From Bacteroidota bacterium (GTDB lineage: Bacteria > Bacteroidota > Bacteroidia > Flavobacteriales > Weeksellaceae), in contig JAEYOX010000082.1 of assembly GCA_023411265.1 (NCBI GenBank), forward strand, positions 1 through 53,408: a DNA stretch of 53,408 bases, given 5' to 3'. A program made the translations under genes and the position numbers. The notes under the pieces were generated by a model that saw nothing but the letters and a program-made list of their open reading frames with translations, ran no database searches and was not told where the DNA came from. This document shows positions 16,645 to 23,594 of this stretch, piece by piece. Each line of letters begins with the position of its first letter. Position 1 is the stretch's first letter.

Positions 16645-17919
16645 TCAGTCTTCTAAATTGTATTGTTTTATTTTTCTGTATAAAGTCCGTTGGGAAATTC
16701 CCAGTTCATCGGCGGCTTTATTCCGCCTGCCTTTATGTTTCTCCAACGCCTTTACAATGAGTTCCCGTTCATTGTTCTGGAGTGAAAGTGAAACCGGTTT
16801 TGCTTCTTCCACTTCCACATCTTCCACATCTTCATAATCATCTTCTGAACCTGAAATAATGGCAGGATTTCTCGCTTGATTTTCAAAGTATAACAACGAA
16901 TTTGAACTGCCTGTTTGGGTTTCCGAAGTGTAGATTTTATTGATAAGATCCTGTTCCTGATGGCTGAAACTGTTGCTTCCTTTATTCTTGATAAGTTCCG
17001 AAGTTAAGGATTTTAAATCATTAAGATCATTACGCATATCAAAAAGAATTTTGTACATAATTTCTCTTTCGGAATGAAATTCTGAACTGGAAACACCGCC
17101 ACGCTGGCTTTTCTGCACCACCGCCGGAAGATTGGTCTGAATCGGTATATATTCAGCAAGGCGAACGGAATTAATTTCTCTTTTCTGTTCCACTACAGTC
17201 ATCTGCTCGACTAAATTTCTGAGTTGGCGTACATTTCCGGGAAAGGGATAATTCTCAAGATAAGTTACTGCATCATCCGTAAGTTGAAGTTCCGGCATTC
17301 TGTATTTTTCAGCGAAATCAATTGCAAATTTCCTGAAAAGCAGATGAATATCACCTTTTCGTTCCCGCAGTGGAGGCATATCAATCTGGACAGTATTCAG
17401 ACGGTAATACAAATCTTCGCGGAACCTTCCATCCTGAATAGCTTTCATCATATTCACATTGGTGGCCGCTACAATTCTCACATCGGTTTTCTGGACTTGG
17501 GAAGAACCGACTTTCATGAATTCGCCGCTTTCCAGCACCCGAAGAAGCCGCACCTGCGTCTGTAAAGGCAATTCTCCAGCTTCATCCAAAAAAATGGTTC
17601 CGCCGTCCGCTACTTCAAAATATCCTTTTCTGGTGGAAGTAGCTCCTGTAAAAGCTCCTTTTTCGTGGCCAAATAGTTCGGAATCTATCGTCCCTTCAGG
17701 AATTGCGCCGCAGTTCACCACGATATAAGGATGATGCTTTCGCCTGGATTCTGCATGAATAATTTTGGGGATGAATTCTTTTCCCACGCCGCTTTCGCCC
17801 ATTACAAGGACAGAAATATCAGTAGGTGCTACTTGTATCGCTTTTTCGAGCGCGCGGTTCAGTGCCGGATAATTTCCGATAACTCCGAAGCGTGTTTTTA
17901 TGGATTGTAAATCTGTCAT
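16645..17919 (-). CDS. Sigma-54 interacting transcriptional activator (AAA+, Fis-type HTH)
   Basis: A 424-residue enhancer-binding protein for sigma-54 RNA polymerase. Walker A is GESGVGKE (41-48), the sigma-54 contact loop is GAFTGA (88-93) and Walker B is GTIFLDEAGE (107-116). A charged linker of about 80 residues leads to a C-terminal Fis-type helix-turn-helix (about 383-424, AADELGISQRTLYRKI). There is no N-terminal receiver, GAF or PAS domain: the AAA+ domain begins near residue 10, so activity must be controlled by a partner, by expression, or by the linker. It heads the operon with lptE, the charged TPR protein and the half-size tauE. Confidence 0.93.
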   Translation of the reverse strand: MTDLQSIKTRFGVIGNYPALNRALEKAIQVAPTDISVLVMGESGVGKEFIPKIIHAESRRKHHPYIVVNCGAIPEGTIDSELFGHEKGAFTGATSTRKGYFEVADGGTIFLDEAGELPLQTQVRLLRVLESGEFMKVGSSQVQKTDVRIVAATNVNMMKAIQDGRFREDLYYRLNTVQIDMPPLRERKGDIHLLFRKFAIDFAEKYRMPELQLTDDAVTYLENYPFPGNVRQLRNLVEQMTVVEQKREINSVRLAEYIPIQTNLPAVVQKSQRGGVSSSEFHSEREIMYKILFDMRNDLNDLKSLTSELIKNKGSNSFSHQEQDLINKIYTSETQTGSSNSLLYFENQARNPAIISGSEDDYEDVEDVEVEEAKPVSLSLQNNERELIVKALEKHKGRRNKAADELGISQRTLYRKIKQYNLED

Positions 17920-18066
17920 TTTTTGTTTTTAAATTTGAATAAATTCATCTTTGGACGGTAAACCCTCTTCTAATTACTGGCAAAAAAATTTTCCACCAAG
18001 GATAAGAAAGAACTGCTCTTCTTTATTTAATTCGAGAATTAATATGCGATGTCTGTTTGAATGTAT

Positions 18067-19500
18067 CTAGACCGTTTCGCCCAAAAGTGTTCCTTGTGTA
18101 TTGCCATGAACCAAAACGGAAACGGTATCGCCTATTTTCTGTCCGTCCAGTTTATCAAAAACGCATACTGCATTTTGTGAATTTCTTCCTTTCCACTGGT
18201 TTTCGTTTTTTTTGGAAGTTCCTTCTATAAGAATTTCATGTACTTTTCCTACATAACCAGACATCCTTTTTCGGGAAAGTTCACCCTGAAGTTTGATGAC
18301 TTCCGACAACCTTCTTTGTTTCACGTCTGCCGGAACATCATCTTCCATTTTCTTATGTGCGGGCGTTCCGGGCCTTTCCGAATAGGCGAACATATAACCG
18401 TAATCATATTCCACTTCCCTCATCAGCGAAAGCGTTTGTTGATGATCTTCTTCAGTTTCACCACAAAATCCGATGATCATATCCTGAGAAAATGCGATAT
18501 CGGGAACAATTCTTTTTGCCTCATAAATGAGCTCCAGATACTCTTCCCGGGTGTGCTGTCTGTTCATTGCCTTCAGCATATTGTTGCTTCCGCTCTGAAC
18601 GGGAAGATGAACATACTTGCATATATTATCGTATTTCGCCATCATTCTGAAAACATTCAGATTCATGTCCTGTGGATTGGAAGTAGCAAAACGGATTCTC
18701 ATTTCCGGAACCTGCATTGCTACCATTTCGAGCAGTGCAGCAAAATCTACGGCTGTAGCTTTCTGCAGATCGGAAGCTTTGGCAAAATCTTTCTTAGGCC
18801 CGCCTCCGTACCATAAATAACTGTCAACATTCTGCCCCAGAAGTGTCACTTCTTTATAACCACTGTTCCACAGATCTTGGCATTCCTTCAAAATGGAATG
18901 AGGATCCCGGCTTCTTTCCCGGCCACGTGTGAAAGGGACTACACAAAAAGTACACATATTATCGCAACCCCTGGTAATGGTTACGAAAGCCGTAACACCG
19001 TTTCCGCCCAGGCGGACAGGGGATATATCTGCGTAGGTTTCCTCTTTGGAGAGGATAACATTGATGGCATCACTGCCGCCCTCAGTTTCTTTTAATAAAT
19101 TGGGCAAATCGCGGTACGCATCCGGACCCACAACCAGGTCTACCAAGTGTTCTTCTTCTAGGAATTTCGTCTTCAGCCGCTCTGCCATGCAACCTAGGAC
19201 CCCTACAGTGAGCGAAGGATTGGTTTCTTTTTGTCTTTTAAATTGGGAAAGCCTCATTCTGACGGTTTGCTCTGCTTTTTCCCGGATAGAACAGGTATTG
19301 AGGAGTATAAGATCGGCCTCCTCCACATTCAGAGTAGTATTGTACCCTTCCTCCTGAAGAATGGACGCCACGATTTCACTATCTGAGAAATTCATCTGGC
19401 AACCATAACTTTCCAGAAAGAGTTTTTTTGTATTTCCTTCACGCTCAGCGATAGCGTAGGCTTCACCCTGCTTGGTTTCGTCTATATATTTTTCCTGCAC
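18067..19500 (-). CDS. miaB: tRNA-2-methylthio-N6-dimethylallyladenosine synthase MiaB
   Basis: A 477-residue radical SAM methylthiotransferase modifying A37 of tRNAs. The UPF0004 domain has the three cluster cysteines Cys34 (YGCQMNF), Cys70 (LNTCSIRE) and Cys104 (LGCMAERL). The radical SAM motif GCDNMCTFC places Cys179, Cys183 and Cys186. A C-terminal TRAM domain ends the protein. The start is taken as GTG 19500 (QEKYIDET after Met). The ATG at 19551 lies directly against a -7 promoter box, so it would not be in the transcript if that box is used. Confidence 0.94.
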   Translation of the reverse strand: MQEKYIDETKQGEAYAIAEREGNTKKLFLESYGCQMNFSDSEIVASILQEEGYNTTLNVEEADLILLNTCSIREKAEQTVRMRLSQFKRQKETNPSLTVGVLGCMAERLKTKFLEEEHLVDLVVGPDAYRDLPNLLKETEGGSDAINVILSKEETYADISPVRLGGNGVTAFVTITRGCDNMCTFCVVPFTRGRERSRDPHSILKECQDLWNSGYKEVTLLGQNVDSYLWYGGGPKKDFAKASDLQKATAVDFAALLEMVAMQVPEMRIRFATSNPQDMNLNVFRMMAKYDNICKYVHLPVQSGSNNMLKAMNRQHTREEYLELIYEAKRIVPDIAFSQDMIIGFCGETEEDHQQTLSLMREVEYDYGYMFAYSERPGTPAHKKMEDDVPADVKQRRLSEVIKLQGELSRKRMSGYVGKVHEILIEGTSKKNENQWKGRNSQNAVCVFDKLDGQKIGDTVSVLVHGNTQGTLLGETV

Positions 19501-19540
19501 TTTAATCTGTTTTATTTCAGAAATGATTAAATCTGAGATG

Positions 19541-19548
19541 CAAAGATA
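19541..19548 (-). promoter_or_regulatory. miaB: -7 box (TATCTTTG) upstream of miaB
   Basis: TATCTTTG on the minus strand fits TAnnTTTG and begins right after the ATG of the longest miaB frame. Transcription from it would start about 35 bases before the GTG at 19500, supporting that shorter start. Confidence 0.4.
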
Positions 19549-19616
19549 CATAAAAACTGACAGAATGGCAGGGAATTTAAAAGAACAATTTCACTTAACC
19601 ATAAGACAAACAATCA

Positions 19617-20105
19617 TTAAAAACGCATTCTGTTAATTCCGCGTCTCTCCTGTTGTTCAAATTTTTCTCTTTCCCAAGTATGGTCAAATTCCTGTTTCAG
19701 CACCATTCTCATCCGGGATCTTACAGGTTTTCCGTCAACTGTTGCTGGTTTCCATCGTTCTTTAATGTTCGTAATTTCGTGGATAAGCTGCTTCCTTTCC
19801 CTTTCATTATAATCTCCCTTCAAAATAACATCTTCTATATTGCCTTCAAATCCTACTACAAAAGTAATTTCAGTTGTGCTGTATTTATTATTTTTTAGAG
19901 ATTTTTCAAAAATATCCTTCATAATCATCCTGAAATTATGCATTCCTTTGGGAAACTCAGCGGTTGTGCTTACCTCGCTTGTTTTCGTGTAAAAAAGATC
20001 TGCAGGTTTAATGGTGAAACTGGCCACCGCCTGTACAGGCGCATCATCCACTTTTGCCGGTTTCCATTTTTTAAAATGAGGAAGTAGTTTTTTTACTAAA
20101 CTCAA
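19617..20105 (-). pseudogene. TonB-C-like protein, 3' part of a frameshifted gene
   Basis: This 162-codon frame (from a TTG) continues the protein begun at 20382. It holds the end of a first TonB-C-like repeat (FKKWKPAKVDDAPVQ) and a whole second one, ending IKERWKPATVDGKPVRSRM. Alone it would lack a signal peptide and begin in the middle of a repeat. Removing one base from the seven-A run at 20088-20094 (minus strand) joins the two parts into one 254-residue protein with a signal peptide. It may be a true pseudogene, a phase-variable gene or a sequencing error. Confidence 0.7.
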
Positions 20106-20382
20106 AAGCGCATTTGTTTTTCCGGATATTAAGCGTGTCGAAATCTTTCACCAGATTAATTTTCGAATCAGTATTCACTAGAACTGAAATGGTGTATATT
20201 TCCTCTTTGTTATCACATGGTTCTAAATTTTCGGATTTTATAGCTTGTAGCACATCAACGCTTAACGCATTAATTCCACCTTCATAAAAATCCTGCGCTT
20301 CCGGATATTCATTTAAAATTTGTGCATCACTCAGGGAAAAGAATGCAGAAAAAAATATGATTACCAATAGTTTTAATCTCAT
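20071..20382 (-). pseudogene. TonB-C-like secreted protein, 5' part of a frameshifted gene
   Basis: A 103-codon frame starting with a good signal peptide (MRLKLLVIIFFSAFFSLSDA). It carries the first half of a TonB-C-like repeat (YPEAQDFYEGGINA, then YTISVLVNTDSKI). The frame stays in register with the family up to FEFSKK, then reads out of frame into a short TTSSF end. The repeat it starts is completed in the other frame downstream. The next gene upstream is a whole paralogue, so this looks like a duplicated secreted protein broken by one base. Confidence 0.7.
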
Positions 20383-20403
20383 GATTATTTGTTTAAAAAA
20401 AGT

Positions 20404-20895
20404 TTATAAATCCACACTTTCTGAGGTGAAATTCAATTTTATTCTAATTTTGGAGGAAATCGGCACTTCATTACAGACTGCGGGACTCCATCTTTTCTTA
20501 ATCCTCGTTACAGCAAATTTCAAATCCCGAAGAAACGCTTCGCTGTTCTGCACTTTGGGTGTTACTTCAAGATTTTCGATATCTCCTCTGGAATTGATGG
20601 AAACATGGAGGAAAAACGGTCCGTTCACTACATATATTTCACGGTCAACATACGCAGAAATATATTTGAAAATCTCTCTGCTGAAGGCTTCATCACCTCC
20701 CTCAAACTGCGCACGGGAAAACGTGGAGAGATCCGAACAGGTTTCAGGTTTGTACAAACCGAAAGGCCGGGCGATTTCTACACGGAAAAAATTCCTGGAA
20801 TTTTCTGCATAAAAAAATCCTTCCTGAAGGTCTTCTACATCCTGAGCCGGAAACCAACTGATGGAAAAAATCAATAGAAATAGTACAGTTCTCAT
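20404..20895 (-). CDS. Secreted TonB C-terminal-like domain protein
   Basis: A 163-residue protein with a signal peptide (1-17, ending FPAQ) and one TonB-C-like repeat: HVSINSRGDIENLEVTP followed by IKKRWSPAVCNEVPISSKI. There is no N-terminal membrane anchor and no Pro-rich linker, so it is not a classic TonB; it is a free periplasmic domain of that fold. It lies 42 bases after lysA and 21 bases before the frameshifted paralogue. The function is unknown. Confidence 0.72.
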   Translation of the reverse strand: MRTVLFLLIFSISWFPAQDVEDLQEGFFYAENSRNFFRVEIARPFGLYKPETCSDLSTFSRAQFEGGDEAFSREIFKYISAYVDREIYVVNGPFFLHVSINSRGDIENLEVTPKVQNSEAFLRDLKFAVTRIKKRWSPAVCNEVPISSKIRIKLNFTSESVDL

Positions 20896-20910
20896 ATTTA
20901 GGATTTAATA

Positions 20911-20918
20911 CAAATATA
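20911..20918 (-). promoter_or_regulatory. -7 box (TATATTTG) upstream of the secreted TonB-C-like gene
   Basis: TATATTTG on the minus strand matches TAnnTTTG and ends 15 bases before the ATG at 20895. It falls between lysA and the TonB-C-like gene, so the latter pair may be transcribed separately from lysA. Confidence 0.35.
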
Positions 20919-20937
20919 AGATTTTGTCTCATGAATA

Positions 20938-22137
20938 TCAGAGGACTTCTACCTGATTTTTCAGCAGATCTTCGAACTCTTCTCTTTTTCGAATCAGTTT
21001 TGCTTTTCCGTCTATAAATAATACTTCTGCAGGCTTCAATCGTGAATTAAAATTGGAACTCATTTCAAAACCGTAGGCTCCGGCATTTCGGAAAACCAAA
21101 ATATCACCTTCTCGAATTTCGTTTATTTTTCTGTCCCAGGCAAAAGTGTCCGTTTCACAAATGTTGCCCACAACCGTATAAATACGTTCGGTACCTTTCG
21201 GATTGGAAAGATTTTCGATGATATGATACGAATCGTAAAACATCGGACGGATCAGGTGATTAAAACCCGAATTAACACCCGCAAAAACTGTAGCCGTAGT
21301 ATGTTTGATGACATTGGCTTTCACAAGAAAATGTCCTGATTTGCTGACCAGAAATTTCCCCGGCTCAAACCATAGATCTACTTTCTTTCCTGTTCTCTTG
21401 CTGAACTCTTTTAGAGCGTGGTCTACTTTTTTACCCAAACTCGGAACATCGGTTTCCAGATCATCTTTTTGATAAGGCACTTTGAAACCGCTTCCCATAT
21501 CAATATATTTCAGCTCAGGAAAATGCTCAGAAAGCTCGAACATAATGTCAAGTCCTTGCAGGAAAACGTCAGGATCTTTAATTTCGCTTCCGGTGTGCAT
21601 ATGCAGACCTTCAATTCTGAGCCCTGTAGAATTCATAATACGCTCGATATGACGCAGCTGATGAATGGAAATCCCGAATTTTGAATCAATATGTCCCGTT
21701 GATATTTTATAGTTTCCTCCAGCAAAAATATGTGGATTGATGCGCACGAAAATAGGATAGCTACCTGCATATTTGTTCCCGAACTGTTCCAGAATTGAAA
21801 TATTGTCGATATTAATATGAACTTTCAATTCCATCGCTTCTTCAATTTCTGCAAGATCCACACAGTTGGGCGTAAATAGAATTTTGCCAGCCGGAAAACC
21901 CGCCCTCAACCCAAGTTTCACTTCATTGATGGAAACACAGTCGAGACCGGCACCTAAATTATTCACATATTTAAGGATATTAATATTGGTTAGAGCTTTT
22001 GCAGCATAAAAAAAACGGGTGCTTTTGTGAAACGAAGAAGTTAGTTTTTCATATTGAATCTTAATGCTTTCTGCATCATACACATAAACGGGGATTCCGA
22101 AATCTTCGGCAATTTTTAATAAATTTCTATTGGTCAT
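20938..22137 (-). CDS. lysA: Diaminopimelate decarboxylase
   Basis: A 399-residue PLP enzyme of the fold-III decarboxylases that makes L-lysine from meso-diaminopimelate. The PLP lysine is Lys47 in YAAKALTN. Other family motifs are HMHTGSEI, DMGSGFKVPY, WFEPGKFLV and the active-site NICETDTFA. Start ATG 22137 is preferred over a TTG six codons upstream. A strong intrinsic terminator lies just 24 bases before this start, so expression must depend on read-through or on a start after the hairpin; see the leader entry. MurE has the DAP motif, in agreement with a DAP cell wall. Confidence 0.95.
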   Translation of the reverse strand: MTNRNLLKIAEDFGIPVYVYDAESIKIQYEKLTSSFHKSTRFFYAAKALTNINILKYVNNLGAGLDCVSINEVKLGLRAGFPAGKILFTPNCVDLAEIEEAMELKVHINIDNISILEQFGNKYAGSYPIFVRINPHIFAGGNYKISTGHIDSKFGISIHQLRHIERIMNSTGLRIEGLHMHTGSEIKDPDVFLQGLDIMFELSEHFPELKYIDMGSGFKVPYQKDDLETDVPSLGKKVDHALKEFSKRTGKKVDLWFEPGKFLVSKSGHFLVKANVIKHTTATVFAGVNSGFNHLIRPMFYDSYHIIENLSNPKGTERIYTVVGNICETDTFAWDRKINEIREGDILVFRNAGAYGFEMSSNFNSRLKPAEVLFIDGKAKLIRKREEFEDLLKNQVEVL

Positions 22138-22153
22138 ACTTATTATTTTAAAC

Positions 22154-22179
22154 AAAAAAAACAGACCCCTGCGGGCCTG
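22154..22179 (-). terminator. Intrinsic terminator directly upstream of lysA
   Basis: On the minus strand CAGGCCC (22179-22173) pairs with GGGTCTG (22168-22162) around a GCAG loop: seven pairs including one G-T. Eight T residues follow at once (22161-22154). It points towards lysA and lies within its leader, so it ends a short transcript or acts as an attenuator. Confidence 0.85.
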
Positions 22180-22211
22180 CCTATTCTATTATCTTCCAAA
22201 AACACCAGCCC

Positions 22212-22289
22212 TTATGTTACAGGAATCCCCTTAGAGAATTGTTTTTTTCCCTTTCCAGAAACCTTATTTAATGTAACAACGGCAGACAC
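22212..22289 (-). CDS. Possible lysine-rich leader peptide of lysA (25 residues)
   Basis: Inside the lysA leader a GTG-started frame encodes 25 residues and stops at TAA before the terminator. Five of its residues are lysine (positions 9, 13, 15, 16 and 20, including the run GKGKKQFSKG). A lysine-rich peptide ahead of a lysine biosynthesis gene is the classic attenuator arrangement. Lys is frequent in this AT-rich genome and there is no ATG, so it may be chance. Confidence 0.2.
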   Translation of the reverse strand: MSAVVTLNKVSGKGKKQFSKGIPVT

Positions 22290-22313
22290 TATGTAATGCT
22301 TATAAATTTTCCC

Positions 22314-22344
22314 CAAAAGTAATTTTTTTGAATCAAACCTGCAA
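22314..22344 (-). promoter_or_regulatory. lysA: Bacteroidota promoter for the lysA leader
   Basis: The -7 box TACTTTTG (22321-22314, minus strand) is preceded by TTG (22344-22342) with a 20-base spacer. This fits the Bacteroidota consensus TTG-N17-23-TAnnTTTG better than other candidates in the window. It lies at the end of the exonuclease gene and would start RNA about 170 bases before lysA. Confidence 0.55.
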
Positions 22345-22356
22345 TTTTTTTTAAAA

Positions 22357-23583
22357 TTAATGCTGGGGGAGAGGAAAAATCTTCACATCTTCTTTTAGTA
22401 ACAATAACTTCAGGTCGTTGGTTAGATGTTCCGGCACATGCGAAATATCAATTTTGAGCTGTTGAAGTTTGGCTTTAGTCTGAATTTGAGTGTGCAGATC
22501 GTAAAAACCGTACGACACCAGTTTTCCGTTTTTTAATATTAAAAAGGCTTTTTCACCTAAGGAGCGGCCGGCAATTGACCACAATTCATTACGGTGTTTG
22601 AGGCTGATAACCGCTATAAGATGTTCCGGATTCTGGTACATTTCCTTCTCCTGAATAAACTGCATCACTTTCATGGCCTGCGTAAATGAACTGAATTTCA
22701 GCAGAGGAATTTCATGCGGATTGAGGCTTATTTTTTCTGCCATATATTTTCCTTTTCGATGGAACAAACCATAAGGTAACAGATGTTTTTTTCTGATTTT
22801 CTTGGTAATCATCAGCAGTTTTGCCAACACAGGACTTCCGGCGAGTTCATAATGAACTTGCTTTGTTTTCTCCTGAATATCGCTGTATTTTTGGGATTTT
22901 GAATTAAAAAGCTTCTTTGAAAATTTATTGATATTATCCACAAAATCCGAAAACAATATCTCTCCTTTTTCATCCTGAAAATACACGATTCCTATTTCAT
23001 TGGGAAGATCACGGGTCAGCTCTTTTATTTTGTTAATGTACGTTTTGGCATTGGTTTCATCGTGCTGTTTCTGTATTATTTCGTTTTCCGTATCTTTCGA
23101 AATGAGAACTTTGAAAAGATCTAACGTTGCACGGGCATCTCCACGTGCACGATGATGGTCCACCAAAGGAATTCCCAGCGATTTAACCAATTTTCCGAGG
23201 GAAAAACTCTCAGCTTCCGGTATCAGTTTTTTGGCCAGATCAATCGTATCCAGCGTATCAATTTTAAAATCATAACCCAGCCTTTTAAAAGACTGTCGCA
23301 GCATCCGGTAATCAAACTCTATATTGTGTCCCACCAGCGTTGTTCCTTCAGTTATTTCAATCACTCTTCTGGCTACTTCGTGAAACTTCGGAGCCGTTCT
23401 TACCATTTTTGGAGAAATTCCCGTTAGCCGCTGAACAAAATTGGTGATATCAGCTTCAGGATTGATGAGCGAACTGAACTGATCCACCACCTTATGGCCA
23501 TCGAATCTGAAAATAGCAATTTCAATGATAATTTCTTCCCGAAAACCACCTCCGTTACTTTCTATATCTATTATTGAATACAA
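22357..23583 (-). CDS. DEDDh exonuclease with degenerate GIY-YIG-like domain
   Basis: A 408-residue protein. Residues 1-165 are a DnaQ-type 3'-5' exonuclease: DIE (Asp6, Glu8), HNIEFDYRML and HHRARGDARAT supply the acidic residues and histidine. Residues about 190-275 align with the GIY-YIG domain that follows the exonuclease in Bacteroidota PolC/UvrC-like proteins (LPNEIGIVYFQDEKGEI, then ELAGSPVLAKLL). The GxY and YVGK active residues are replaced (for example IVYFQ and LFSDF), so this second nuclease is probably inactive. The start is TTG, directly at the conserved MYSIIDIE. The gene lies 11 bases after the HerA-like gene. Confidence 0.85.
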   Translation of the reverse strand: MYSIIDIESNGGGFREEIIIEIAIFRFDGHKVVDQFSSLINPEADITNFVQRLTGISPKMVRTAPKFHEVARRVIEITEGTTLVGHNIEFDYRMLRQSFKRLGYDFKIDTLDTIDLAKKLIPEAESFSLGKLVKSLGIPLVDHHRARGDARATLDLFKVLISKDTENEIIQKQHDETNAKTYINKIKELTRDLPNEIGIVYFQDEKGEILFSDFVDNINKFSKKLFNSKSQKYSDIQEKTKQVHYELAGSPVLAKLLMITKKIRKKHLLPYGLFHRKGKYMAEKISLNPHEIPLLKFSSFTQAMKVMQFIQEKEMYQNPEHLIAVISLKHRNELWSIAGRSLGEKAFLILKNGKLVSYGFYDLHTQIQTKAKLQQLKIDISHVPEHLTNDLKLLLLKEDVKIFPLPQH

Positions 23584-23594
23584 AATTTTTTCTA

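Larger units (their letters stand above)
22154..22310 (-). ncRNA. Candidate structured RNA: lysA leader/attenuator or free small RNA
   Basis: From a promoter-like site at 22314-22344 a transcript of about 150 bases would run to the terminator at 22154. Helices visible by eye: GTCTGCC (22287-22281) with GGCAGGC (22181-22175), 7 pairs; GTTACA (22277-22272) with TGTAAC (22221-22216), 6 pairs; GGAA (22256-22253) with TTCC (22225-22222); and a small apical GGGAA/TTCTC. This gives one long interrupted hairpin. The outer helix shares bases 22175-22179 with the terminator stem, so the two cannot form together. It does not match riboswitch consensus motifs I know. It could be a lysA attenuator or an independent RNA of the 6S-like type; I cannot decide from sequence alone. 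Confidence 0.45.

Noticed and set aside
22154..22310. SRP RNA, tmRNA or a known lysine riboswitch in the lysA leader
   Set aside because: None of the consensus motifs that I know for these (for example the SRP GGAAGC.. tetraloop region or the L-box start) is present.
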